Below, piece by piece: positions 33,101 through 45,358 of a stretch of DNA of 64,000 nucleotides. The DNA is taken from assembly GCF_001649575.2 (NCBI RefSeq), contig NC_051444.1, forward strand, positions 23,916,043-23,980,042, written 5' to 3'. Made by a program: the position numbers and the translations under genes. Source of the DNA: Kryptolebias marmoratus. Its lineage: Eukaryota > Chordata > Actinopteri > Cyprinodontiformes > Rivulidae. The notes under the pieces are model-generated. The model saw nothing but the letters and a program-made list of their open reading frames with translations, ran no database searches and was not told the origin of the DNA. Position 1 is the stretch's first letter. Each line of letters starts with the position of its first letter.

Positions 33101-33480
33101 GCGACAGTGAGAGAGACAGGCTCGCTTCTGATTGGCTGCTTACATCCGGGTCCTTGCTGAGTCGAGCCAACTAACTGGGTAACCTTTTTCGCTAGAACAC
33201 ATAAACGCCCAAAAGTGATTAGTGCGCTCATTTGACACATTCACATGACGATAAATTGCCACGCAAGTAGAAGTTGCTGCAAACCGCTTGGCGAAAATGT
33301 GTCACAAAGTTTCAATTAACGTCAGCAGTTTAGTTATTCGCAGGCTCAAACATTCGGTGTTCCGTGGCTACGTTAATGTCGTTTTATTTTGAGGGTCCAC
33401 TTCCTGTTGTCGCTCCGCGCTTCCTCTGAAGGGCTCAGTCCCCGCCCACAGGCAGAAGGAACGCGCAACGGCGGCGCGCG
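33101..33480. promoter_or_regulatory. CpG-rich, probably bidirectional SENP8/MYO9A promoter
   Basis: The two genes are head to head. The interval holds a CCAAT box facing SENP8 (33131-33136), ETS-like cttcctg motifs near 33400, a GC box cccgcccac at 33441 and dense CpG (gcggcgcgcgcgcc around 33470). There is no TATA box. This fits a broad CpG promoter serving both sides. Start sites are inferred from exon positions only. Confidence 0.55.
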
Positions 33481-33861
33481 CGCCTGAGAGCGGCCGCACT
33501 GATTGACTAGGCGGAGAGAGGAGTTTTCAGCCGCCGTGAGCTGCGGGGAAGGACCGCTTTTTATTTACCTTCAAACTGGGAACGCGCTCGGAATAAGAAC
33601 AAAAAAAAGGAAAGAAGAAGAAGAAGCAACAACAAGCGTCAACTTCGATGAGTTTCGTCGTGGAACCGGTTGGAGGAAAACCAAAACAAGCCAAACTATT
33701 TTAATTCAGTGGGAATGCGAAGGCAAAAATAGCGACTTTGTCACTTTTTTTTTTCTGCGGAGCTACAAGTGCGCGTGGAGGCTCTGCAGCCGAGAAGCCT
33801 GACGGGAAAAAGAACAGCTCGAGTTCGGCTCCAGGCTTGCTTCATATTCACGCGTCTGGAG
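33481..33861 (+). other. myo9a: Likely non-coding first exon of MYO9A
   Basis: CpG-rich sequence runs to a strong donor, gtctggag|gtaagag, at 33861/33862. No ATG here opens a recognisable frame. The next recognised acceptor on this strand, ttttgcag at 54438, starts the exon that carries the MYO9A ATG, so the first intron would be about 20.6 kb. Mammalian MYO9A also has a 5' non-coding exon. The 5' boundary is not visible, and additional non-coding exons could exist in between. Confidence 0.5.
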
Positions 33862-34745
33862 GTAAGAGAGATGTTTGGGGTTTGAGCAGTAATGGTGCTG
33901 GACTGCAGGCGGTGTCGACCTGGAGCTGCTGCTCAGTCCATGAAACACTTTTCTTTTTTTAAAGTCTTTGTTACAAACTTGTTCGTCTGATCTGCAACTA
34001 GTTGGCAACATTGTTGTCAGCTGTCATTCGTTTTGGGTGTGTGTGTGTGTCTGTGTGTGTGTGACAGCTCTGTGGGTGCTTTTGTTAGGAGAGCAGTCAC
34101 AATTAAAGGTGTGTGTGAATGGGATGCAGTTAAAAAAAAAGAGTTTCTGCTGCTCAGTCACGTTTGATTAAAAGTCAAAGCCAATAATAATCAACATTGA
34201 TCTGCTCTGACAAGTCTCGTGTCACTGGAGATCTGCTGCAGCTGACTGGAAAGCCTCAACATCAGGAGCCAAAAGCATCACCGCTCAGGCTGGACCAAAC
34301 AGCAGAAAGTGAAGGGATCACAGCTGCTACTAAACGTATAAAATGTGTTTCTCTGAGCAGTCAGGGTTTCACTGTAGGGAGGAAGCTGCAGCTGGGAGCA
34401 GAGGTCAGAACCTGTGGCCGTGACGTGAGGGAGATGCTGAATCATCTCAGCCTGTCAGGGGGCGAAGTCGACTAAAGGGTTCATTTTTCCAGCTCGAGCA
34501 TCCTGGACACGAGCCTTAATGCACCGTGCTTTATTTTTTTATTGTGCACGGCGCTGTTTCCTAATTCACTAAGAGGCTTTGTGCCTGCTGACTCATCTGG
34601 ATGCACCTTTATGATGGCGAGACGAGGGGGGAATGGATGCTGAAACTGAGGCAGGTATTGAGTTTGTTGGCTGACTTAAAAAAACACCAGGAGTTCCAGA
34701 CTGTCTTCTTTTTGTCTCGGCACCTCTGGAACCCCCCCCCCCCCC

Positions 34746-34874
34746 NNNNNNNNNNNNNNNNNNNNNNNNNNNNNNNNNNNNNNNNNNNNNNNNNNNNNNN
34801 NNNNNNNNNNNNNNNNNNNNNNNNNNNNNNNNNNNNNNNNNNNNNNNNNNNNNNNNNNNNNNNNNNNNNNNNNN
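34746..34874. other. Assembly gap (129 N) between poly-C and poly-T tracts
   Basis: A run of N is bounded by a C homopolymer on the left and about 27 T on the right, so low-complexity sequence probably caused it. Confidence 0.99.
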
Positions 34875-35429
34875 TTTTTTTTTTTTTTTTTTTTTTTTTT
34901 TGCATGACTGAAAGCGAACATGGCTGTTTTACCCCTTGCGAGATCGTCTTGTCCTCAGATCGGCGCAGGTGATGAAAGTGGAGTGGCTCTGTCCCGCAGG
35001 AATGTGAGCTCTGAGAAGACACAGCTGCTGGAAGCAGGGGAGTGGGGAGAGGGGGGGCGACGGACTCCGGCAACTGGTCCCTGTTGACATCTGACACCCC
35101 ACAGGCCCCCTCGCTCTGCTATTTCTACAGGACGGGCCTCAGTTTGATGTCACGTCGCTGAGCGATATCCCAGACTCCACCTGGGAGACTGGGAGGCTCG
35201 GATCTGAAACCTCCTCAGAGGTTTTTGTGAAGTTGCTCTCGATCTGAGGTCATAAACCCCTCGTCTCCATCGCCTGCTTTACTGCCATTAATCTGACAAC
35301 AACAACAACAACAGCAGCTACATCAGGGTCACAGGTGAACCACAGAAACTGTATGTGCAGTGATCGCGCTGAATGACAGCTGAAGTTTGCAGAAGAAGCT
35401 GAAACTGAATTGTTAAAGCTAAAAGGAGC

Positions 35430-35806
35430 ACAACACTAGACTAGCTAAAGGTTAGAAGCAGCAAAGCATGCGCTAAAGCAGCAAAAAAGTAGCCAAAGGT
35501 ATTAAAAAGCTAGCTGATTGTAGCAAAAGGCTATTTCAAAGATGAAGTAAGAGAAGAGTAGCAAAAAAGAGAAAAGTTGCAGAAGGCTAGCTAAAAGGAG
35601 TAAACGTCTAGCTAGAAGCTAAAAGTAGCAAAAAGCTTGCTGAATGTAGCAAAAGGCTAGCTACAAGCTAAAGTTACAAAAGGGTAGCAAAAAGGTAAAA
35701 GTAGCAAAGGGCTAGCTTAAAGTCCAGCTAGAAGCTAAAAGTAACAAAAAGCTTTTTGAAAGGTAAAAGTAGCAGAACATTAGCTAAAAGTAGCAAAAGG
35801 CTACGT
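35430..35806 (+). repeat. Degenerate minisatellite of gctagctaaaagtagcaaaa-like units
   Basis: Variants of 'aaaagtagcaaaaggctagct' recur about fifteen times at irregular 15-30 bp spacing. The unit is too diverged for a strict period. It lies in MYO9A intron 1, about 1.6 kb after exon 1. Confidence 0.75.
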
Positions 35807-37255
35807 TACGGAAGCGCCATTAAACTGTGAAGATTGCAGCTGTTTGGTTCATTTTTTTTAGGCTGAAACGCAGTTTAGGCGCCACCGCCACATGCTCGCC
35901 AGGCTAATAGGGACCGCTTTGGTAGTAAGATCTGTAGGTAGCTTATTGAACGTTTCCATCACGCCAGATAACCTTCTGTCCAACCTGTGTGTGTGTGTGT
36001 GCGCACAGTGCAGCTCCTTTCAGTTCTGTCGCAGCTATGACTGAATGAATCACAAGGAAGAATAACAAACACGTGAGTCACGAGGAAACTCTGTGACTTT
36101 TGACGAAGCCATTTATGTTACGTATCTCATGAGTAAAAAAAAAAAAAAAAAAAAAAACTTTAGGAAAACAATGAATGGCTTCAGATTTGGTGACCTCACA
36201 TCCTGCCACCCTGTCAGACCTGATGTGTAGCTTCACAGCTAATTCAGGATGCCGGTGTCTTTGAAACTGAAACCGTCATTCACCGATTTAGGATTAATCC
36301 TCATTCCTCATACAGGACGCTCTGTTCTCATTAGTAGCTTTCCTATTGTACCGTATCAAAAAGAAGGTAGCTGTAATCCTATACAGTAAGTTGCACTGAT
36401 TTCCATCCTAAAATGTGTCTCAGGTTCAAGAAAAAAAAAAAAAAAAAGGCGTCGATTTTCATTTCAAACTCAACCTTTGAGCTCCCAGTTGTCATTAGAT
36501 ACAACGCGGCAGCAGGTTTGCTGTAAACAAAAACCGAGCAGGAAAAAAAATAAAAAATCTGACATAGTTTAGATGGTTTCAGTGTTACGTCCCGCACTTG
36601 GGCCTGAATTAGAAGACGAGGCCTTGTTGGGTTGTCTATATGTCGTTTACGTTGACTGTGACGACAGTCTGAGGAGATTCGTGTTTTTAACAACACACCG
36701 ACGTGTGTGTCTATGCAGACAAATCCACCAAAACACATTTGTAGGAAGAAATGAGCAGTGTTAGTTTGGGTCGGTTTAGTTTTTAGGAGGGCTTTTGAGG
36801 GTAGCTGTGACGCTCAGCTCCTGAGGTCTGTAGGATAACATCTTCACTGCGTGTTGTGTCGTTAACGCTCTGCTGTGTTTACTTCATTAGTGACCCCGTC
36901 TTCATCCCCCGACCTGTTACCTTCTGAGCTGCTTCTGGGAATCACATGCTCTAAGCTCACATGATCGGGATGTCCGTGCACAGTGCCGTGGCCGCATGGC
37001 GTAAGTGATTGGCGTGCACATGAAGTCATTAAAGAGGAGGCCGCTTGTGTTGCAGCAAACAAAGCTCCCCTTTCTTCCATTATACCAGGGGGGGCTTTGG
37101 CCTCACAGGCTCAGCTTCCCCATGCTCTGCGTTTCCCCTCATTAACTCACTGCTGCTGCTGGTAATGGTAGCTCTCTCTCTCTCTCTCTTTCGCCCGCTG
37201 GAGAAAGGCGGGCGATAGTGTTTTTGCCTGTGTCTGAGTGCACATGTGAAAGTTA

Positions 37256-37405
37256 TCCGCAACTGATTAACGAGGTCAGCCGTCACAGCTAATCGACCTC
37301 AGCCAAAACACAGAAATGGCTACAACTCAGTTGGTTTTACAAAAGCTGAGCCAAGATTTGGTGTGGTAGTAGCTGAGCATCAGCTGCAGCACGTAGTCCT
37401 ACCTC
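37256..37405 (+). repeat. Dispersed repeat family, copy D (3' part)
   Basis: It contains aaatggctacaactcagttg, a ttttacaaaagctgagcc stretch and gtggtagtagctgagcatca. The 5' half is mostly absent. Confidence 0.65.
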
Positions 37406-37433
37406 TAATAGATCACACATCACAGAGGAAGAC

Positions 37434-37600
37434 TGCTTGTTGTTCTTCTTTCAGCTGCTCCCTGCTTCAGGGGTCACCACGGCGAGCAAACTCGCACAAA
37501 AGATATGGCATTTGTTTTACGCCGGATGGCCTTCCTGACACAACCTGGGCTCGAACCCGCAGCCTCAAGACTGACCACCGTGCCACCACAGCCCCCATAG
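37434..37600 (-). mobile_element. Short retrotransposon-tail repeat (SINE or RTE tail) on minus strand
   Basis: ttctttcagctgctccctgc followed by ggggtcaccacgg matches, in reverse complement, the terminal part of the RTE-like LINE at about 15780-15813. The following part, with ggcttgaaccc-like wording ending in accgtgccaccacagccccc, resembles generic fish SINE/LINE tails. No promoter boxes were identified. Confidence 0.45.
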
Positions 37601-39723
37601 AGCAAGACTGCTTCAAATGGCAAGAACTCTTTTTTTTCCACCGGATCTGGTCCATGGTAACATTTTATCTGATAACATTTACATTTTTATTAGATCAGGC
37701 CCACCAGTTTGTGACAAACTGAGTCATTATTGCTTCTCATCTTAGTTAAAAAAAAAACCTGATCCTATTTAGTGACGTCTTCTCCTGACACTGACTTTGA
37801 AGCCAAGAAAAATTAGCTTCAGTTTCTCATTAATCTGATTTTGACGTGGAAAGGGCAACGGAGGACATGAAACGGGACCGATCAAACTCTTGTAGATTAA
37901 CTTGCAGCCAAGAAACAATATCGGATATTTGATATTGACTCGAGTTAATGTGCCTCATTAACTCAAGTGTCTGCTTCAGTGTGTATTGTCTTTTTGTTTA
38001 GTATTTTCTTCTTGTTTTACAGTCATTGTTAGCGGCTGTATGATTGGATTTTTGTTGATGGCCTTTTACCTGTTTTTAATGGAGAATGCTGATGACGTCT
38101 ACTTAAGTTCAATCTATTTTTCTTCGTTCATTAAAGTAGGTTTGTTCTAAATTCTAGATAATAGGAAACTGTGAAAATGTATTTGATGTTTCTATATGAA
38201 TGATTTGACATATTACATCTAAAACCAGGGTTAATTATGTTTTTTTTTTTTCCAGTAAATATTGATTGAGATCGGACTGGTTTAAAGTAAGAGGAGCTGT
38301 AAAGTTGTAGGTCACGCCTTGGAGGTGGAATTTCAGAGGCTCACAGACATCATTTGTCACTTTAAACGCCATTGAAGCTGCAGATTTCTGGTGTGCCGTC
38401 ATACAGATGTGACAAAAGCTACTGCCCCCCTCGTCCCCCCGCCTCTCCAGCCCTGACAGGACAGGGCCCACTGTTAATCCCCCAGGCATGTGCTGCCGTG
38501 TACACAATGCTGCCGGTTTGCTAAGCAGTTCACCACTGAAACCACTTACACAGCCAAACAAAAGTTTGATAATCTCCTTGAAACTTTCACATGGCGGCGC
38601 CGACCTTGTTTTTTTTTTTTTTTTTCCCCCCATTTTTAAACACGGCCACGAGGAAAACGGCGACATATTGATGTGGACATTTCACCAAAAAGGTGCTTCA
38701 TAACATCCCCAAAACCTGAAGGAAATTGTGTTTTGGGTTATAGGGAAGAGGACGGAGAGACACAACAGCGCAGGTTTTTTTTTTTTATCTCTCCAGTGCA
38801 CGTCTGCAGCTTTTATCTGTGGGGAAAGTCTGGCAGTATACAGTAGTCTGCTCACCGTCAGAACCAGGCGAGAGGTGAAGAAGAGGAGGAGATAGCTGAG
38901 AGTAATTGACGGCAAACAGGCTGGGATGAGAAGAATTTCGAGTTCGGCCTAATGTGTGCTCTCTGAAAAAGAAAACAGGCATTCCTTTCCTGTCTAACCC
39001 CAAATGTAGTCCTCAGAGCAGTAAATGACAGACGATAAACGGCTACTGGAAGACTTCTGACTGTTGGCTGGTTTATTCAGATGTGAAGCTTCAGCTGAGA
39101 GAAGATAAGATTCGGTCAGCTCAGTCATTTAACCACTGCAGTGCTTAGAATTAAAATTAACAGGATTTGATGTTGTGAAAAGTTATTTTATGGAAACGCA
39201 CTGAAGCATTAAAGGCCTAGCTTTCATTGGGGGAATGCCAGAAGGTTTAACTAAGATTGTTTTAGGATGAGAAGGAATCATGGTTAGAAACCAGAGAGGG
39301 AGCTCTCCCGCTAATCAGAATTTGTGACGTCGTGGAGGATAAAAAATAGCTGCCAAAACGGGAGCAATATCAACGAACTATGTCAATGAGAAGCAAATTA
39401 TTGCTTAGACGTGCAGCAGCTGTTAATCACATTAATTTGGTGATTAAAACGGCCACATTCTACATTTCTTGTATAAAAAGCAAAGCCAGAAAGTGTCCGT
39501 GTGGACATGTTTCAGTACGTTTTGTAGGTAGTTTTTCTTGCTGCTACAACAGGACGACTGATTCCAGTTTTGATAATGGTGGTGATTGTCCGTTGAGTCA
39601 CACGACCACGTGGTGAACGCTCTCCCTCTCTGTTTCTAAATCTATGGGAGGAATGGAGCTATAGGCATTTTGGTGGAACCTCGTAAGGGACGTTATGCGC
39701 GATCTCGTACAATTTTGTTTCAG

Positions 39724-39905
39724 TTTGTTGGCACCCGGAGTACGTGTTGCGATCGAATCTCAGCTACTACCCATCAAACTTTAGCTCAACGTATGTAAAT
39801 TTGACTAAGTTGTAGCCATTTTTTGTGTTTGTGAACGCCATCTTGAATTGGGCTGACTCCAGTCAGCTTCATTAATATTTGCCCTGTGGATCATGGGGCA
39901 TTTTG
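39724..39905 (-). repeat. Dispersed repeat family, copy E (inverted)
   Basis: The plus strand shows atctcagctactacccatca, then ttagctcaacgtatgtaaat and cgccatcttgaattgggctg, the reverse complement of the family unit. Confidence 0.65.
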
Positions 39906-41258
39906 TGACATTTTCAAGCTCATTTGGTCTCAACATAAATGCAAATGCCTTCAACGTCTGATATCTGGACCACGATGCCCAGTTCAGCATCTCTGATCCC
40001 AAACTTCAGAACTCTAATTCAACAGACAGACCCGTCAGTCTGGCTGAACGATTATGACGAGACACCACGAAGTCCAAACCCTCACGCCGAGCACGAAAGA
40101 GCTCTTTGTCGCAGCTCAGTCGCTCTGCCTTTTCGGGACGTCTGGGCCGAGCCGCAGAACTATGAAAGTACTCTCGAGCGCCGGCTGTCCTAGTTGTCGA
40201 AACGCAGAGAGTTTGAGCCAGAAAGAGTTTATAAGTCCTCACGTGGTAGGTTGGACTGTTTTCAACATCCCAGCTGGGAGAATGAAGTATTGTTCAGAGA
40301 CTGGGTATTTCTGTGGGTTTATGGGCTGCTTGGGGGTGGATAAAGGCGTGAGAACGTAACCCTTAGAACTACAAATGTGAAGTTACTATATTAAGACAGT
40401 TGGTGGTTGATCTGTAATTTACACCAGCATTTTTAAAGAATGTTTTATGTGGGTATCTTTGTCGTGAGGTTGAATTTAATGTTAGACGGAAAGGTTCCTG
40501 GAGTATAACGTTGTCTTTTATTCTAGTCCAGGAAGTCCTTTGTGATGAAGATGTTGTGCAGGTTGATAACGTGGTGACAATGAATTCATATTGTGCAGCC
40601 TTAACTTGTTTAATCAAAACATTCTGAGCTTTGGGTTTGAGGTTTTCCTGGATGTTCTGTGGCGAATGGTGCTGTAAGCAGTGGATCCTTTTGTTTCCTG
40701 TTGGATTCTCTGTGGATCGGGCTTGTTTCAGCACATCAGCTGGGATAGATTTGGATCTGGGGAGGGGGGACTTTGGAGGTTCTGTCAACAGCTCATGCAC
40801 AAAGCAGTTCACACTTTCCACATCTGCTCTTCCTGTGGTGTAAACTTTATCGTCTTACCTGTCCTCTGGAGTCTGCCTGGCCCCTCAGCGAACAACCACC
40901 TGCGGCCCAAATGTTTGTGACCGTGCCGACTGTGCGAGCTGCAGTAGGCACATCCTTGATTTAAAAAAAAAAAAAGAAGCGTTTTACGAAAGATTGTTGT
41001 TTTGTAAATGGGAAAGGTAGACAGTGTCTTGCCAAAAGACACTTTGGGACACAGCAGGGGCTGGGAATCAAACCCCCAACAATCAGATTAGAAGACAACC
41101 AACATATTTGACACAAAAACTGTCAAACTCCTGATGGAAAAATCACTCATTTGTTTTTTCTTCTTGTCTTGTTAACAAATTAGTTCATCATCGCCACATA
41201 TGGCTGTAGTGAAAACTGTAGACCCCTAGTGGAACACTGAGCTACAATTTGCCTACAT

Positions 41259-41451
41259 CAGCGGGGTCCAGTTCTGGTCCTGGAGGGCCACTATCCTGCA
41301 TGTTTTAGTTGTTTCTCTGCTTTGACTCTTCAGACTTGAATGAATGAGTCATTACCAGGCTTCTGAAGAACTTAAAGACCTGCTGAAGAGCAGAGGAACA
41401 CCTAAAACATGCAGGATAGTGGCCCTCCAGGACCAGGATTGGGGACCACTG
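41259..41451. mobile_element. hAT-type palindromic MITE, copy 1
   Basis: The 193-bp element is nearly palindromic: ccagttctggtcctggaggg and acatgcaggatagtggccct recur as reverse complements. It is flanked by an 8-bp duplication with one mismatch, gcctacat (41251-41258) and gcctacgt (41452-41459). The ends are cagcgg and ccactg. Confidence 0.8.
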
Positions 41452-42719
41452 GCCTACGTGGATATGGAACACACGAACAGCTGTGTTTCTACCTTTAGTC
41501 TCTTACGTTTTAAGCCTTTTTGTAATGCAAAGGTTGCGGCAACTAAAGTTAAACGCTGACATTAGTGTAATATGTAGAATAACATCCACATTAATGCCAG
41601 GATCGTAGGTTTGCCAGTGGAACGTTGCATTGGACATGTTCATTTCAACTCATCCTTTTTATGACACTGTTGGGTGGTAAATTCAGATTTTTTTATCCCC
41701 CCCATCTGACAAAGTATTGCTCTTAGAGGCCCGGTGCTCGTTTTGTCTTGTCCATCGATCTCAGTTCTGCTGGTCACGCTTTTTTTGGTGTAACGGCTCA
41801 GTGCGTGTACGTAAGAGGAGAGGCTGAATAAAACAAGACCTTGCATGTATTTGAAACTGTCAGAGGACATTTTGGTAGATACTAAAAACTAAAGGGAGAT
41901 TTTTAACAAAAAGCCAATGCACCTTAATGATCATTTTAATGTGAATTACAAGCCGAAGTATGTCTCAAGACGCATTTTCCTTTGAAGGTAGACAACATAG
42001 CTTAATTTTTGGGAAACCGCAGTTTTTAAAATGGTGCCCCGCTACAAGCCGAGCATTATTCAACAGCTCTTTACAGATACTCATCGACATTTTCCGTCAT
42101 CCCCCCCACCCCCGAGGTGGGCAACCGAATTTGCTTTATCATCTCCGAGCAGCTCCCGCCGTCTCCCTGTGGGCTGCGGCTCCGACTGAACCGTCGGGCT
42201 CAGATTTCAAACGGCCTCCGATCTGCTGAGGGCAGAAAAGACGGCAAGTCACCCCCCCCCCTCATCCTCAGAGAAGACAGTGAGAGTCTCTGTAACACTG
42301 GCCTGTAATTACAGGTCGCGTTCTTTTTTTCTTTTTTCTTTCCCTAATACGCTCAACAGATGTGCTTAGGATTAGTCTTTATTATAAACTCGGAGTTAGG
42401 CTCCGTGTCCTGTCATTACGATCAGCTGGTGAAGGTGTGCGCTGTCTCGTCAATTTGGATGAGAGATTTACTGCCAGCGCTTCATACAACAAACGATTAG
42501 CATCTTTACCTTCTTTTAATCTGAATAATAGCTCATAAAATTATAATTTATAATTACTTTAGCATGGTTTGTTGTATTAAGGTGAACAGTTTACAACTGA
42601 AATATTAGATACATGTGTTTTAAAACCTATTTATGAAAATCTTTTAGTTTTGACGTTGATTTCAACTTTGCTTTCGGGCGTTTTTGGTCACAGTTTGCTT
42701 TTACGAGAAGGCTTTTAAT

Positions 42720-43370
42720 GGACGGTCTGGTCATTTTTTAAAGTGACGTTCTGTCAAATAGTTATCAGTAATTATTACTTTATTTTGACACCAGTCAAAA
42801 AGCATGGAGTATGAAGAGAAGGGCAAAGGTCTTCCTCCAGCTTAGGCTAGGCTAGGCAAACTGCTAGCCAACGAAGGGGAGGTTTTACATCAGTGGTCTC
42901 CAATTCTGGTCCTGGAGAGCCACTATCCTGCATGTTTTACTAGTTTCTCTGCTCCAACACACCTGATCTGAATCAATGGTTGATTAACAGGCTTCTGCAG
43001 AACATGAAGAGGTGATTAAATCACTGAATCAGGTGTGTTGGAGCAGGGAAACAAGGAAAACATGCAGGATAGTGGCCCTCGAGGACCAGGATTTGGAGAC
43101 CTCTGTTTTACATTTTTTCAGCTCTGTCTCAAAAACATCCCGTGTGAAAGAACGCTACTAGAGCTAATTTTAAACTCACTGTTTTTGAGAAAGAAGTGTT
43201 TTAAAAGCCTGAAAAACAATATAAAGCAGAATCTCGTTTGGATAGCTGTTAGCCTAGCCTGAAGAAGGCTTCTCCCCTTTTCTTCATACTCCATGCTCTA
43301 TGACTGATAGTGAACTAACTATTGATAACTATTTGGCACGGCATCACTTTAAAAATGACCAGACTCTCCC
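42720..43370. mobile_element. Foldback element family, copy 2 (interrupted by a hAT MITE)
   Basis: The ends are inverted repeats, tctggtcatttttt at the left and aaaaatgaccagactctccc at the right, with further matching arms (gctaggctaggc against gttagcctagcctg). The same structure and internal words occur at 25849-26271. It carries no visible protein. The hAT MITE at 42891-43105 splits the left arm. Confidence 0.75.
42891..43105. mobile_element. hAT-type palindromic MITE, copy 2 (nested)
   Basis: The ends are cagtggtctccaa and ttggagacctctg, the interior is a near-palindrome (gtgttggagcag and ctgctccaacac occur inverted), and a perfect 8-bp duplication ttttacat flanks it (42883-42890 and 43106-43113). 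It is the same family as 41259-41451. Confidence 0.85.
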
Positions 43371-45248
43371 TCTAACGACTGTCTGCTTTCTGAGAGGAGA
43401 TTAAACAGCCGAATGCCGCGCACTGATTTACAGGAGAATATCACATTAGCCTGATTTTGTGCGGTAGGATTAATGGAGTTGTTGTGAGTTTGACAACATG
43501 CAAACTGACATCCGTAAACATGAACAGACCAGTTTGTCTGCAAGTGTAATTTCACTTGGTAATCTGATATATTATAATGCAATAAACGCCCTCTCATGTG
43601 TTGCATGATTCACTGTGATGTCTTAGTTTCTTTTGTGGGTGTTGGATGGCCTTAAGGAACATTCTTCCGTCCGTATCATTCAGCAGCACTTCACTAAAGA
43701 AGCCGGCTGATTAGATTTAATTGACCCTGAAGATTACACATCCTCTGACATTACTGAAGGAAAAAGAAAGGCTCATAAAGAAGAGGCTGAGAGCAGCTAT
43801 CTTACACTAATTATACAAATTTGCAGACAAAATCCTGTTCCTTATTAATCGGGCACCCATTGTGTGTCCACTGCTCCCTTCTATATTGAGTTCTAACATA
43901 TTTACACTCCCTGCCGGTTGTCATTTTTGGCCTCTACACATGGGCGCCCGGATCACTTCTTAGCGTTGTCTGCCCCGAGGCCAGAAGTGGCTGAACGGGT
44001 CCATTTGCTTGCGCAGAATCCCTTTCTGAAGGGGAAATGGAGTGTGCATAATCCGAATCAATCGCATTGCCCAGTTCCTCACCGATGTCGTCTTCTGTCA
44101 ACCCTCCGCTCTGCCTCTGCTGCTCCATCGCAACTCACCGGCCTGTTCCTGCAGGATATTTTCACCAGCTTTGGTCCTCGTTTTAGAACAAAACACCGCT
44201 GTTTAAAAGTGATACTGATGTTTTATTTGGCACAAAGAAAGTTCATGTCTTTTGGACATTTTCAAGCAGAGAGTGAACGGGTTCCTTGGCTGAAAGTTCG
44301 GGGAATCCTTTCAACCTCCAAGCATTTCAGAGAGCAGCTGTCGATGATGTGCTTTCTGTCTGCTGGCTGCCTTTATTGCAGGGTGGTGCACTTTTCCTAC
44401 CCCACCGGCCAAACAACTGTGCTGTGTCAGATTGATATTTCCAGAGCTAGAATGGAGTCTGAAAGGGAAAAAATATTTTTCCACCCGACAACAATAAAAC
44501 AGGAACATGAGGTCAGCGCAGAAGCAAGGCCTTGTTGTAGACTCAAACTTTTAGTTGTTTTTATGTCACGTAAACTTTTTTTTTTTTTCTGTTTTAGCTG
44601 CGGATGTCTATTTTTATTGGTGAATCGGGAAGACAGGGTTGTTCATTTAAACAGATCTGATTGTGGATTAGAAAGTTAATGGGTTTCTCCGTAAAGTCAA
44701 CTTAAAAGTGATGTTTTGTTTAATAGTTCTCAATAGTGTTAAAATAGTACCCCAACCGGAAAAAAAAAAATTTAGTGCATTACTGCTGCCTCACGGTCGT
44801 GTTAGTAGTGTTTTTCTACCAGTGACACTTACATTAATTCTTCAAATTCATGTTTTATTGACTCTTCATGTACTAGAAACCACTGCCCGTACAGGAGGTA
44901 TAAAAAAGTTTATTTTCTAGAGAAAACAGGTGGCAGGTTTTAGGATTTGTCTTCACTTTCATCCCATCTGCATTGAAAAACCAACCCGACTATTTATTTA
45001 ATAGTTTATTTTATGGCTGGGTGACTCGGCTCCCTTTATTTATATTTGCAAGGCCTTAATACGGTTTTCAGGAATTCGGCCTATCAGGGTCAAATCTAGA
45101 GCACGAGGTGAAAAAACGAGCTGTTCAGCTGACTGAGGAATCTACAACCTTCTGTGACAGATTCCTAACTGCACGGACGGCTGAGTGCTTGAAATGTCAC
45201 ATGACTGGTTGTGTTGCATTGTGGAAACCGCTTCTTTGGGTTACACCA

Positions 45249-45358
45249 AGGCTACGTTCCCACTGCAGGCAAAAGTGACCCAAATCTGTTGTTTGTTTGT
45301 TTTTTTCCTGAGCAAAAACTTTTAATTGTGCATTAAGCCCTGCAGTGTGAAAGTAGCC
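45249..45358. mobile_element. Small foldback MITE
   Basis: The ends ggctacgttcccactgcagg and ccctgcagtgtgaaagtagc plus c are inverted repeats of about 20 bp with two or three mismatches, enclosing about 70 bp of T-rich DNA. No target duplication is visible. Confidence 0.55.

Noticed and set aside
40369..40821. 150-codon open frame on the minus strand
   Set aside because: Lys/Asn/Ser/Thr-rich sequence without a recognised domain; codon use does not look coding. It could be a worn repeat, but I could not support that.
43918..44679. Long open frame of 253 codons on the plus strand
   Set aside because: No recognisable domain, AT-rich late part with poly-F stretches, no splice or promoter context, and it lies inside MYO9A intron 1. 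Probably chance.
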